Below, piece by piece: positions 36,024 through 44,576 of a stretch of DNA of 64,000 bases (positions are counted from its first letter, which is position 1; the number at the start of each line of letters is the position of its first letter). Below the pieces are notes generated by a model. The model was not told the origin of the DNA, searched no databases, and saw nothing but the letters and a program-made list of their open reading frames with translations. The DNA is taken from contig NZ_BAABJZ010000002.1 in the NCBI RefSeq assembly GCF_039543565.1, positions 10,538 through 74,537 of the forward strand, written 5' to 3'. This stretch comes from Ferrimonas pelagia. Lineage in GTDB: Bacteria > Pseudomonadota > Gammaproteobacteria > Enterobacterales > Shewanellaceae. Position numbers and translations under genes: made by a program.

Positions 36024-36251
36024 ATGGCACGTTATTTTCGTCGTCGTAAGTTCTGCCGTTTCACCGCTGAAGGTGTAACTCAGATCGACTACAAAGACAT
36101 CGCAACTCTGAAGAACTACGTTACTGAGAGTGGCAAAATTGTACCGAGCCGTATCACTGGCACCAGCGCTAAGTACCAGCGTCAGCTGGCTCGCGCCATT
36201 AAGCGTGCTCGTTACCTGGCTCTTCTGCCATACACCGATCTGCAGGGCTAA
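36024..36251 (+). CDS. rpsR: 30S ribosomal protein S18
   Basis: A 75-residue S18 (MARYFRRRKFCRFTAEGV), highly basic, of the usual length, 11 bases after priB with GGAG before its start. It partners S6 on the 30S platform. Confidence 0.98.
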   Translation: MARYFRRRKFCRFTAEGVTQIDYKDIATLKNYVTESGKIVPSRITGTSAKYQRQLARAIKRARYLALLPYTDLQG

Positions 36252-36286
36252 GGCTCTCTAGTTCACCTTAAGTAGAGGAAAAGGTA

Positions 36287-36739
36287 ATGGACGTAATTCT
36301 GTTGGACAAGATCGCCAAACTGGGCGGTCTGGGCGACAAAGTAACCGTTAAAGCTGGTTACGCTCGCAACTTCCTGCTGCCACAAGGCAAAGCGGTTGTA
36401 GCTAACGCTGCTAACCTGGAAGTATTTGAAGCTCGTCGCGCCGAGCTGGAAAAGAACCTGGCTGACACTCTGGCTGCTGCTCAAGCACGCGCCGAGAAGA
36501 TCGCTGCTCTGGAAGGCGTATCTATCGCTTCCAAAGCCGGTGACGAAGGCAAGCTGTTCGGTTCCATCGGTACCCGTGACATCGCTGATGCGATCACTGC
36601 GGCTGGCGTTGAAGTAGCGAAAGCGGACGTTCGTCTGCCAGAAGGCGCTCTGCGTCTGACCGGCGAATACGACATCGCTATCCAGCTGCACAGCGACGTA
36701 GTTGCTACCGCGAAGATCGTAGTAGTTGCTGCTGAGTAA
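36287..36739 (+). CDS. rplI: 50S ribosomal protein L9
   Basis: A 150-residue L9 with the N-terminal globular domain (MDVILLDKIAKLGGLGDKV), a long connecting helix (about 40-75) and a C-terminal domain. It binds 23S domain V at the L1 stalk base. Last gene of the operon, followed by a strong terminator. Confidence 0.98.
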   Translation: MDVILLDKIAKLGGLGDKVTVKAGYARNFLLPQGKAVVANAANLEVFEARRAELEKNLADTLAAAQARAEKIAALEGVSIASKAGDEGKLFGSIGTRDIADAITAAGVEVAKADVRLPEGALRLTGEYDIAIQLHSDVVATAKIVVVAAE

Positions 36740-36760
36740 TTTTTATAATTGCTCGAGCTG

Positions 36761-36791
36761 AAAAAACACCGCCTCAGGGCGGTGTTTTTTT
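36761..36791 (+). terminator. Terminator of the rpsF operon
   Basis: Stem AACACCGCC/GGCGGTGTT with a TCAG loop between runs of A and T, about 20 bases after rplI. Confidence 0.92.
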
Positions 36792-37229
36792 ATGCTTGAA
36801 AGAAAGTCATTCGCTGTCAGTGGTCAGCGGTCAGTTAAAAGCCATGCGGTAAGAGGCTTCGGCTTGGCCGTGAGGTTGACGCCTGTGGCGGCATGCGCCT
36901 TTGGTATGGCGGTCTGTTGCGATGCGACGGTAAGAGCAGCATTAGCTAAGCGATCAGCAAGAACAAAGGCCAAGAGTCGGCGAGACTGCTCAATGGTTTT
37001 CTGCTTTCCCCTGCTTTCTTTCGCTTTCCCCTGCTTTCTTTCGCTTTCCCCTGACGGTTGACGGTTGACGGTTGACGGTTGACGGTTTACAGCTCACAGC
37101 GGCTCTTCCCCGCCAGCCACCGAGAAGTGGCATCAGGCCCAACGGCGAAGCCGCTACAGCCGGACTCCGCCGATACCGCTGGCTCTTGCTCCTTCTGACA
37201 GCTAATGGCTTTAAGCTGATAGCTGGCTT
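36792..37229. other. Repeat-rich intergenic region
   Basis: No gene is supported here. The DNA is made of related words such as GTCAGTGGTCAGCGGTCAG at the left, tandem repeats at 37001-37087, and GCTAATGGCTTTAAGCTGATAGCTGGC at the right. This mosaic is unlike the coding neighbours and looks like dispersed intergenic repeat material. Confidence 0.6.
37001..37087. repeat. Two adjacent short tandem repeats
   Basis: A 20-base unit (CTGCTTTCTTTCGCTTTCCC) is present twice at 37011-37050, with a truncated copy before it. It is followed by five exact copies of the 7-base unit GACGGTT at 37053-37087. Such arrays are prone to copy-number change. Confidence 0.92.
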
Positions 37230-37883
37230 TTATTCCGTCTTGTCCTGCCAACTCAGATCCTGCGCCCGCTTCTCTACCGCCTTGAGAATGTCGTATAGCC
37301 CGATCGTATTGGCTTTATTGGCCAGCCAAGCGGGAATGCTGCCACCGGGATCGGTATAGACCCAATACACCACATCGGTGCGGCCATCCTCCCTTGGGCT
37401 CAGCGCCCAGCTACCGTCACAGATCTCGAGCCGTACCACGCCCCGCTTTGGCTCCGGGCCAAATTGGTTCATCTGAGTCCAGTAGCGGTAGTATTCCCCG
37501 GTTTGCTCATCAAATTCATTGACGATCAGTAGCGTGTAGTCCCGTTGGCTGACCAGTGGTGGATCGACCTTATGGTAGACGTAGGCGCGCTCGCTGCTCT
37601 CTTGCGCCGTGATCTCTATGGCGTCGACGTAAGGCATAAAATCCGGATAGCGATCAACGGTGCTGATGGTGGTCCAGACCTGCTCGATAGGGGCGTTGAT
37701 CACCGCCTCCAGTTTCACCTCTTTCACCGCCGTGCCGGGCACCTGTCGAGTCAATACTCGGTTTTCGCCCTTTTGGGAGGCCTGGCTCCAGTGACCGCCG
37801 GAAGCAGGCTCTATCCGTACGGCCTGTGTCGTCAGTGGCAGCAGGCACAGGGCGGTCAGCAATACCTGCCGGATCTTCACCAT
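37230..37883 (-). CDS. Secreted START/SRPBCC-domain protein
   Basis: A 217-residue protein with a signal peptide (1-21, ending TTQA). The mature part has the START-like helix-grip pattern: VKLEAVINAPIEQVWTTIS (about 56-74), YPDFMPYVD, VDPPLVSQRDYTLL and a final helix. These domains bind lipids or other hydrophobic molecules in a deep pocket; with a signal peptide, this one probably acts in the periplasm or at the outer membrane. Its start overlaps the end of dgkA by 7 bases, so the lipid-kinase and lipid-binding genes are coupled, which supports a lipid role by inference. Confidence 0.8.
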   Translation of the reverse strand: MVKIRQVLLTALCLLPLTTQAVRIEPASGGHWSQASQKGENRVLTRQVPGTAVKEVKLEAVINAPIEQVWTTISTVDRYPDFMPYVDAIEITAQESSERAYVYHKVDPPLVSQRDYTLLIVNEFDEQTGEYYRYWTQMNQFGPEPKRGVVRLEICDGSWALSPREDGRTDVVYWVYTDPGGSIPAWLANKANTIGLYDILKAVEKRAQDLSWQDKTE

Positions 37884-38245
37884 ATCAAGATCCCCGCCCA
37901 GACGACGGCCACCAGCACCAGTGCCAGCGATACGGCGGCAGAGCCGATATCCTTGGCGCGTCCGGACAGCTCATGGTGCTCCGGTCCGATCCGATCCACT
38001 ACGGCTTCGATCGCCGAATTCAACAGCTCGACGATCAGAACCAGTACGACCACACTGATCATAAACAGCCGTTCAAGCACGGTAACGTCAAAATAGAACG
38101 AGGCGCCGATCAGCAGTATCGCCAGAAACAGTTCCTGCCGAAATGCCTCTTCGTGCCGGTAGGCGGCTTTAAGGCCCTGTGCGGAGTAGATCCCAGCCTG
38201 AATAAATCGGATGGGACCGCGATTCTTGCTAACGGGTTGATTCAT
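37877..38245 (-). CDS. dgkA: Diacylglycerol kinase
   Basis: A 122-residue integral membrane kinase with three hydrophobic helices and the family signature ELLNSAIEAVVDR (about 73-85) containing the catalytic Glu and Asn. It phosphorylates diacylglycerol, left from lipopolysaccharide and osmoregulated glucan decoration, back to phosphatidate. It is upstream of the START-domain gene on the same strand. Confidence 0.95.
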   Translation of the reverse strand: MNQPVSKNRGPIRFIQAGIYSAQGLKAAYRHEEAFRQELFLAILLIGASFYFDVTVLERLFMISVVVLVLIVELLNSAIEAVVDRIGPEHHELSGRAKDIGSAAVSLALVLVAVVWAGILIW

Positions 38246-38368
38246 TAATGCAATTCAATGGGATAGGGTAAATGGAATGCTTCAATCATAAGCCAAATTG
38301 TTATCGCTGGTGCAAGAAAACAGGGTTTGGTTCAAGTTCGGCACAGCTTTGCTTTCCGTGACATGCAC

Positions 38369-38578
38369 TTACAATGAGCTCGTTGGATCTTGGCTGGGGG
38401 CGCTAACCGCCATCCAGTGGCTGACATCGCCGTGGGCTTGCCAGTCACTGTCCAGATCGACAAATCCGTGGGTGGACAGGTAACGGGCCAGCTCCAGCGG
38501 CTGCTGGCTGTTTGGCATCCACACCAACACCACCGCGCCGTCATCTGGCTGTGCTTGGGTGATATCGACCCACTCCAT
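38369..38578 (-). CDS. Small DUF551-like protein
   Basis: A 69-residue protein starting MEWVDITQAQPDDGAVVLVWMP. The ATG at 38578 has an excellent CAGGAGAC site, which picks this frame over two overlapping open frames in other phases. The layout (WxxI...QPxDGxxVLVW, then HWMAVS near the end) resembles DUF551, a family of short proteins with a similar W-x-P-V-S and VLVW pattern that is common in phages and bacteria. Function unknown. The gene stands alone. Confidence 0.65.
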   Translation of the reverse strand: MEWVDITQAQPDDGAVVLVWMPNSQQPLELARYLSTHGFVDLDSDWQAHGDVSHWMAVSAPSQDPTSSL

Positions 38579-38690
38579 GGCAGTCTCCTGTCGGGCTGAT
38601 TATCTTCCACAAGGATAGTCCAGCGGGGCCGGATCTGGCCGAAGCTTGACTAGGCTTAGAGCTCTGAACCTGGGTTTTCTGGAGGCCATT

Positions 38691-39956
38691 ATGGCGGAAG
38701 TCTCCACTTTGGGTGCCTTGATGGCGTTAGTGATCGCCATTGGCTTGATCCTCAAGCGCGTCCCCCCAGCCTACGGCATGCTGCTTGGTGCGCTGATCGG
38801 TGCCTTGATCGGCGGCGCATCTTTGACGGACTCGGTGGCATTCATGATCGGCGGGGCGCAGGGGATCGTCACCGCCGTGATGCGGATCCTGGCGGCCGGC
38901 GTGCTTGCCGGGGTGTTGATAGAGTCCGGCGCCGCCACCGCCATTGCGGAGACCATCGTTAAAACGGTGGGCGAGGCGAGGGCGCTATTGGCGCTGGCGC
39001 TGGCCAGTATGATCTTGACCGCAGTCGGCGTGTTCGTTGATGTTGCGGTGATCACCGTCTCGCCCATCGCCCTGGCCATCGCCCGGCGCACCGGCCTGTC
39101 GAAGATGTCGGTGTTACTGGCGATGGTCGGCGGAGGGAAAGGTGGCAATATCATATCGCCGAACCCCAATACCATCGCCGCATCGGAGGCGTTTGATGTA
39201 CCTTTGACGTCGCTGATGGCCGCCGGGGTGTTGCCCGGCTTGATTGGCATGTTCAGCGCCTATCTCATTGCCAAAACGCTGGCCAACAAGGGCAGTCAGG
39301 TGGCACAGCAGGAAGTGGTACAGCTTGAGCATGGGGCGTTACCCGTCTTTGCTACCGCGATCGTGGCGCCACTGGTGGCCATCGCCTTATTGGCGTTGCG
39401 GCCGTTAGCCAATGTGGTGATCGATCCCTTGCTTGCTTTGCCTCTGGGCGGGATCTTGGGCGCATTGGCGATGGGGAAGGCCCGTCAGCTCAACCAGTTT
39501 GCCATCGCGGGGCTGACTCGGATGGCGCCGGTGGCGATCATGCTGCTGGGCACCGGCGCATTGGCAGGGATCATCGCCAACTCCGGTTTGCGGACCGATC
39601 TGATCGCTCTGCTTGAAGCCACCGGCATGCCAGAATATCTGCTGGCGCCGATCAGCGGTGCAGTGATGTCATTGGCGACCGCCTCAACCACGGCGGGCAC
39701 CGTGGTTGCGTCGAATGTGTTTGCCGGTACCCTCCTCGAGGTGGGGATCTCCGCATTGGCCGGGGCCGCGATGCTGCACGCGGGGGCGACCGTGCTCGAT
39801 CATATGCCCCATGGCAGCTTCTTCCATGCGACCGGTGGCAGCGTGCACATGGACATCAAAGAGCGCCTGAGGTTGATCCCCTATGAATCGGCAGTGGGTC
39901 TGGTGATCGCCAGTATGGCCACGGTGTTGTACGGTGTCTTTGGGTTGTTGGGTTAA
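38691..39956 (+). CDS. GntP family permease (probable glycerate transporter)
   Basis: A 421-residue membrane protein with about 12 hydrophobic segments. The start at 38691 has a GGAGG site 6 bases upstream. GntP-family marks include GVFVDVAVITVSPIALAIA and the repeated ATASTTAGTVVASN-type segment with NPNTIAASE. GntP proteins are H+ symporters for gluconate and related acids. A glycerate kinase gene begins 24 bases downstream, so D-glycerate (or a related short hydroxyacid) is the most likely substrate; that part is inference. Confidence 0.85.
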   Translation: MAEVSTLGALMALVIAIGLILKRVPPAYGMLLGALIGALIGGASLTDSVAFMIGGAQGIVTAVMRILAAGVLAGVLIESGAATAIAETIVKTVGEARALLALALASMILTAVGVFVDVAVITVSPIALAIARRTGLSKMSVLLAMVGGGKGGNIISPNPNTIAASEAFDVPLTSLMAAGVLPGLIGMFSAYLIAKTLANKGSQVAQQEVVQLEHGALPVFATAIVAPLVAIALLALRPLANVVIDPLLALPLGGILGALAMGKARQLNQFAIAGLTRMAPVAIMLLGTGALAGIIANSGLRTDLIALLEATGMPEYLLAPISGAVMSLATASTTAGTVVASNVFAGTLLEVGISALAGAAMLHAGATVLDHMPHGSFFHATGGSVHMDIKERLRLIPYESAVGLVIASMATVLYGVFGLLG

Positions 39957-39980
39957 GCCAATTGAGGCAAGGAGAAATGG

Positions 39981-41132
39981 ATGAAGATCGTGATCGCGCC
40001 GGATTCATACAAAGAAAGCCTGACCGCCATGCAGGTGTGTGAGGCCATCGAAACGGGCTTTAAACGGGTATTGCCCAATGCCCACTGCCTGAAGCTGCCA
40101 ATGGCTGATGGCGGGGAGGGGACGGTGCGCTCCCTAGTGGACGCCAGCGGCGGCTCGATCCGTCATCTGCCGGTGACCGGGCCGCTTGGTGAGCCGGTGG
40201 ACGGTTTCTTTGGCCTGATGGGAGATGGAGAGACGGCCGTGATCGAGATGGCGGCCGCGTCGGGGCTGCACCTGGTGCCGCCGGAGTCCCGCAATCCGCT
40301 GCAAACCACCAGCTTTGGAACCGGTGAGTTGATCAAGGCCGCCTTGGATAGCGGGGCGAAGCATCTGATCATCGGGATCGGGGGCAGCGCCACCAATGAC
40401 GGCGGCGCGGGCATGGCTCAGGCGCTGGGGATCGCACTGCTGAATGAACGCGGCCGGGCGATCGGCTATGGCGGCGGCGCGTTGGCTCGGTTGGCTCAGA
40501 TCGATATCCGTGGGTTGGATCCACGCTTGGCTCAAGTGACCATTGAGGTGGCCTGCGATGTGGACAATCCCCTGTGTGGCGACAGTGGCGCCTCTGCTAT
40601 CTTTGGGCCGCAAAAGGGCGCCACGCTGGATATGGTGGCGCAGCTCGATACCAATCTGAAACACTATGGCGTACTGATCGAACAGCAAATGGGCGTGGCG
40701 GTGATCGATATGCCCGGTGCCGGGGCCGCGGGAGGCATGGGGGCCGCGCTCTTGGGGCTATTGGGGGCGCAACTGAGGCCGGGGATCGACATCGTCATGG
40801 ACGCTGTCGGTTTGAGTGAAGCGGTGCGGGGCGCTGATCTGGTGATCACCGGCGAGGGGCGGATCGACAGTCAGACCATTCATGGCAAAACCCCACACGG
40901 CGTAGCGCGGATCGCCAAACAGCAGGGCAAGGCGGTGATCGCCATTGCCGGCTGCATGTCGACCGACTATGCCGTGGTGCATCAGCATGGGATCGATGCG
41001 GTTTTCGCCGTGGTGCCGCGCGCGGTCTGTCTGGAAGAGGCGTTACGAGATGCGCAGTTTAATGTGGAAAATACCGCGCGCAATGTCGCCCAAGCCTTGG
41101 CGATAGGGGGAACGCTCGGGAAGTCGAGCTGA
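39981..41132 (+). CDS. Glycerate kinase, class I (GarK/GlxK type)
   Basis: A 383-residue kinase beginning MKIVIAPDSYKESLTAMQV, the family N terminus, with AAGGAG before the ATG. Further marks are PMADGGEGTVRSL (about 43-55), IGIGGSATNDGGAGMAQALG (about 131-150) and GEGRIDSQTIHGKTP (about 287-301). It phosphorylates D-glycerate to a phosphoglycerate that enters glycolysis. It forms a two-gene uptake and activation unit with the GntP permease. GarK and GlxK cannot be told apart by eye. Confidence 0.93.
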   Translation: MKIVIAPDSYKESLTAMQVCEAIETGFKRVLPNAHCLKLPMADGGEGTVRSLVDASGGSIRHLPVTGPLGEPVDGFFGLMGDGETAVIEMAAASGLHLVPPESRNPLQTTSFGTGELIKAALDSGAKHLIIGIGGSATNDGGAGMAQALGIALLNERGRAIGYGGGALARLAQIDIRGLDPRLAQVTIEVACDVDNPLCGDSGASAIFGPQKGATLDMVAQLDTNLKHYGVLIEQQMGVAVIDMPGAGAAGGMGAALLGLLGAQLRPGIDIVMDAVGLSEAVRGADLVITGEGRIDSQTIHGKTPHGVARIAKQQGKAVIAIAGCMSTDYAVVHQHGIDAVFAVVPRAVCLEEALRDAQFNVENTARNVAQALAIGGTLGKSS

Positions 41133-41164
41133 GCCGAACGGTGGCCAAGCGGCGCAGCGATGGG

Positions 41165-41467
41165 CTAGGCCATCTCCACCGTCAGCGGCGCATCCGCGCT
41201 GAGTACCGGGCTGGCGTGGCACTCCAGCGTCCAGTGCGGCTGCGTGGCGAAGCGGAAGCGATACAGATCCTGCTCCGCTGGCAACTCTTGTACAGGAACG
41301 GCGGGATCGTGCCGTTGGACCTCACTCAGGCTGCGTAGGCAGATCTTCAGCTCAATGCTGTCAAAGCGACGGTTGGCGCGCGTTCGGACGCAGACGGCGC
41401 TGTCGGCCAACCACCACTCTCCTTCCATGATCCCCGAGTCGGAAACCAATGTGGCATCTCTGTGCAT
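41165..41467 (-). CDS. Hypothetical protein
   Basis: An open frame of 100 codons; a shorter start at 41428 (MEGEWWLADSAVCV) is equally plausible since neither has a good ribosome site. The product is soluble and mixed alpha/beta, with no motif that I recognise. It converges on the glycerate kinase gene with 32 bases between. It may be real because it fills the gap on its own strand, but support is modest. Confidence 0.4.
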   Translation of the reverse strand: MHRDATLVSDSGIMEGEWWLADSAVCVRTRANRRFDSIELKICLRSLSEVQRHDPAVPVQELPAEQDLYRFRFATQPHWTLECHASPVLSADAPLTVEMA

Positions 41468-41642
41468 AATGGCGCTGGCTCACTGTCGATTAGAAGTCAC
41501 CAAGGTACGCGAATTAAGATGAGGAACAAGCTCTCTCGCAGCAGGGTGTGATGGTGACGGGATGTTCGCCGGATCTGTCGGTTGGACGGTGCGCCAAAGC
41601 GGGTATCGATTTGTGGCGGGCGCAGCCCAAACGCAGCATACG

Positions 41643-41677
41643 AAAAAGCCCGATGCATTGCTGCATCGGGCTTTCCC
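41643..41677 (-). terminator. Terminator of tRNA-Leu copy 1
   Basis: Stem AAAAGCCCGATGCA/TGCATCGGGCTTT with a short loop; on the minus strand it follows the tRNA end by 6 bases and has a T tract there. Confidence 0.88.
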
Positions 41678-41683
41678 TTAATA

Positions 41684-41769
41684 TGGTACCGAGAGAGGGA
41701 CTTGAACCCTCAAGGCTATTAACCGGCGGATTTTGAATCCGCTGCGTCTACCAATTCCGCCACCTCGGC
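41684..41769 (-). tRNA. tRNA-Leu(CAA), copy 1
   Basis: An 86-base class II tRNA with a long variable arm, anticodon CAA in the TTCAAAA loop, acceptor GCCGAGG pairing with TCTCGGT (G1-U72), and encoded CCA. Identical to the copy at 44343-44428. It has its own promoter and terminator. Confidence 0.96.
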
Positions 41770-42202
41770 TTAGTGGGAAGGGATTATAGCCACTTGAGAT
41801 CCGAGCGCAATAGTTATTGTGCTGTTTGGCTGTTTTGTGGTCGAACATTGGCTCCAGCGGCGGTGCCGATCCCGATCCCCAGTTCACTCAATAGTGTGAA
41901 TATGGAATTAAGGCCCACTTTGGTGGCCGATAATGTCGGCGCTTAGGACAAATGACCGGTTAGGTTTTAGGGAGTAGGCCGTGATCGGTCTGCAGAGCTC
42001 GGTTTTGAGTGGCTCTATGAGGCGAAGTCGAATTATTTTGGAATTTACCCCGCCTGGAAGGCCCCCGCTTGGCGCGGGAGAAGCACAAAGTGGGCAGAGT
42101 GCAGGTTTTGTTTTTCCTGCCTATCTCCCGCCGGAGTGTGGTTTGCATTCGTTTGGCTTTGAACTATACCCAAGTCTCCACAATTAAAAGGGGTACTCAA
42201 TT
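41770..42202. other. Intergenic region before the lipoprotein gene
   Basis: Apart from the tRNA-Leu promoter on its left, I see only short open frames without ribosome sites. An AAAAGGGG lies about 10 bases before the lipoprotein start. There are small hairpins (CCCGCTTGGCGCGGG near 42064) but no clear regulator site. Confidence 0.5.
41783..41810 (-). promoter_or_regulatory. Promoter of tRNA-Leu copy 1
   Basis: On the minus strand TTGCGC, 16 bases, then TATAAT, ending 13 bases before the tRNA 5' end. Confidence 0.75.
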
Positions 42203-44251
42203 ATGCGGCTGGCGAGTTTACGGGGTGTTTTACTGCTTTGTGTGGCGTTGGGATGGCTAAGCGCATGTGGGGGCGATCTGGATGAGTGCGACAGAAGTGG
42301 CCCGCCGGAGACTTGGCCCGTCAATTGTAGCGACGGTACGCCCAGCCCCATCACCGATCCCGGTGACCCTGCGGTGGTGAATACGCTTGAGGTTGTCTTG
42401 TGGGACTGTCCCGATCCCAGCAGTGACGCACTGGATAGCTGTGTTGAGAGTAACGCATTCGATGCATTAAAGCCTTTGGTGGTTCAGGTGACGGCGCAGC
42501 AAGGTGGCGCCGCTGCCGTTGGGGAGTTGGTAGAGCTCTCGGCCGATAAGGGGACGTTGGTGCCCGCCGATGGCCGGGTATTGACCGACTCAGATGGCAC
42601 GGCCCTGCTGCGGCTGTTAGCCGGAGAGGGAGACAGCGTGGTGCAGTTGGATGCACGTTTCATCAATGTGTCGGAGACGCTGTACGCTTCCATTAATGCT
42701 CTGGATCTTGGCTTGACCCTGAGTACGGATCTGACTGACGGTGAGCTGCTGTCGGCTCAGTCTACCATCACCGTCTCCGCCGCACTGACCGTGAATGAAC
42801 AACCCTATCTGGATCCTATCTCCGTCAACTTCTCCTCATCTTGCAGTCAGAGTGGCGATGCCGAGATCGATGCCGTAGTGACGGCGATCGACGGTATCGC
42901 GATGGCCACGTATAAGCCCACCGGGTGCGTGGCGCAGGATGTGATCACCGCAACACTGGAGCTTGGCAGCAACTCGACCACCGACTCGGTTACGGTCGCG
43001 CTGGCGGAGACGCCGGCGTCGTCCATCGAGTACGTGTCAGCCACCCCAAACTATCTGCAGCTGGACTTTACTGGAGGGAGCACCACATCCGAGATCCGCT
43101 TCCGGATCATGGATGAGGTGGGCGCGCCGAAACAGGGCGTCGATGTCAGTTTTGCGCTGGCGATCGGAGAGGGTAAGGTCGATCTCAGCACCGAGAGTGC
43201 GCGCAGCAACAGTGCCGGTGAGGTGAGTGTGGTGCTGGGCGCGCGCAATATCCCTGGCCCAGTCCGAGTAACGGCCACCGTTGTGGGTAGCAGCCCGCTG
43301 ATCACCGCGGTGTCGCAAGAGCTGCGGATCGGCACCGGCTTGCCGGACAAAGACAGCTTCTCCGTCAGCTTTGGTCCTTACAATCCGGAGGCGTGGAAAT
43401 ACGATGGCGTCGAAGTGGATGTGACCGTCTTTGCTGGCGATCACTTCAATAACCCGGTGCCCGACGGCACGGCGATCTCCTTGATCGCAGAAGGCGGCGT
43501 GGTGGAGTCGGGCTGTACCACCGTCAATGGCACCTGCTTGGTGAAGTGGCGCTCGCAGGGCGGTGAGATATTACGGGCCGAAGTGCCGGATGCGCGCGTG
43601 AGTGTGGTGGCCTTTGTCGAGGGCGAGGAATCCTTCCAGGATGTGAACGGCAACGGTGTGTTCGATGTGGGTGATTACGAGCTGATCTACGATGAGCACG
43701 AGGTTTACCTCGATGTGAACGAAGATGGCGACTATGACGCGGCCACCGAGCAGTTTATTGATCGAGACAACGACGGTTCTTGGAACGCAGGCAATGGTTT
43801 GTACAACGGCTTGCTGTGTACCGAAGCGCAGGAAACAGCGGGCGCCTGTGTGCGGGATCTGGTTGATCTGAACGATCACGGCGTCATCGTGCTGTCCGGG
43901 GGCGCGCCGTCGGCAACGCTCTCATTCGATGCGGCGACGGGTTATGCCTCGGTGTGTGCGGTGGATATTTCCCCTAACGGCAGTTGGAACCCACTGCCCT
44001 ACGACACTGAGATCACCTTCGACGCGGAGGAGGGGATCGATCTGATCGGGACCACCTCATTTAACGTACGCAGCACCTCGGCGGCGATTTACCATATCAA
44101 TGAAGATGGCGAGGTACTGATCGATCAGCGCAGCAGTTGTGGCTTGGGTCGCTATGGCGTGCTGGTCGAAGGTGAAGGGGTGGTTCAAGTGGAGATCACA
44201 CTGCCCGATGGCACCATCGTCAGTGATTCGGTTATGGCAACCGCTCCTTAA
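42203..44251 (+). CDS. Large Ig-like (Big_1 type) lipoprotein
   Basis: A 682-residue protein with a lipoprotein signal (lipobox LSAC, Cys22) and a Cys-rich acidic N terminus. It consists of repeated bacterial Ig-like domains of the Big_1/invasin type: GTLVPADGRVLTDSDGTA (about 112-132), DVSFALAIGEGKVDLSTE-like at about 312-330, and VPDGTAISLIAEGGVVESG (about 418-436). A calcium-loop-like stretch with three Asp/Asn-rich runs (DVNGNGVFDVGD, DVNEDGDYDAA, DRDNDGSWNAG, about 478-530) resembles dockerin or thrombospondin-type repeats. Probably an outer-membrane-anchored adhesin or surface protein. It lies between two identical tRNA-Leu genes. Confidence 0.8.
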   Translation: MRLASLRGVLLLCVALGWLSACGGDLDECDRSGPPETWPVNCSDGTPSPITDPGDPAVVNTLEVVLWDCPDPSSDALDSCVESNAFDALKPLVVQVTAQQGGAAAVGELVELSADKGTLVPADGRVLTDSDGTALLRLLAGEGDSVVQLDARFINVSETLYASINALDLGLTLSTDLTDGELLSAQSTITVSAALTVNEQPYLDPISVNFSSSCSQSGDAEIDAVVTAIDGIAMATYKPTGCVAQDVITATLELGSNSTTDSVTVALAETPASSIEYVSATPNYLQLDFTGGSTTSEIRFRIMDEVGAPKQGVDVSFALAIGEGKVDLSTESARSNSAGEVSVVLGARNIPGPVRVTATVVGSSPLITAVSQELRIGTGLPDKDSFSVSFGPYNPEAWKYDGVEVDVTVFAGDHFNNPVPDGTAISLIAEGGVVESGCTTVNGTCLVKWRSQGGEILRAEVPDARVSVVAFVEGEESFQDVNGNGVFDVGDYELIYDEHEVYLDVNEDGDYDAATEQFIDRDNDGSWNAGNGLYNGLLCTEAQETAGACVRDLVDLNDHGVIVLSGGAPSATLSFDAATGYASVCAVDISPNGSWNPLPYDTEITFDAEEGIDLIGTTSFNVRSTSAAIYHINEDGEVLIDQRSSCGLGRYGVLVEGEGVVQVEITLPDGTIVSDSVMATAP

Positions 44252-44303
44252 GGCCACCCGCTTGATGGGGTGAGCTGCGCCAAGATCCGCAATGGCGGAT
44301 ACG

Positions 44304-44334
44304 AAAAAGGCCCTGACTTTCGTCAGGGCCTTTC
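44304..44334. terminator. Terminator shared by the lipoprotein gene and tRNA-Leu copy 2
   Basis: Stem AAAGGCCCTGAC/GTCAGGGCCTTT with a TTTC loop, lying between the two convergent genes. Confidence 0.88.
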
Positions 44335-44342
44335 TCTTAATA

Positions 44343-44428
44343 TGGTACCGAGAGAGGGACTTGAACCCTCAAGGCTATTAACCGGCGGATTTTGAATCCG
44401 CTGCGTCTACCAATTCCGCCACCTCGGC
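44343..44428 (-). tRNA. tRNA-Leu(CAA), copy 2
   Basis: Base-for-base the same as copy 1 (anticodon CAA, encoded CCA). The promoter upstream is different in sequence, which shows that only the tRNA itself is closely conserved. Confidence 0.96.
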
Positions 44429-44440
44429 TTAGGGTTTTGC

Positions 44441-44468
44441 ATTGTATAGAACAGGTTGCGTTCGGCAA
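44441..44468 (-). promoter_or_regulatory. Promoter of tRNA-Leu copy 2
   Basis: On the minus strand TTGCCG, 16 bases, then TACAAT, ending 12 bases before the tRNA 5' end. Confidence 0.7.
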
Positions 44469-44576
44469 GTCCTTTTGTGCTGAGTGCGCAAGTTTTGCGC
44501 GGTTTGGCGCAGTGTGGTCGGGATCTGCGACGCGGCTTTGGTACACTGCTGGCCAATCAAGTGCTAGGAGGGCCTT

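Noticed and set aside
41684..44428. Treating the tRNA-Leu-flanked segment as an insertion sequence or integrated element
   Set aside because: There is no transposase or integrase, and both tRNAs are whole genes with their own promoters.
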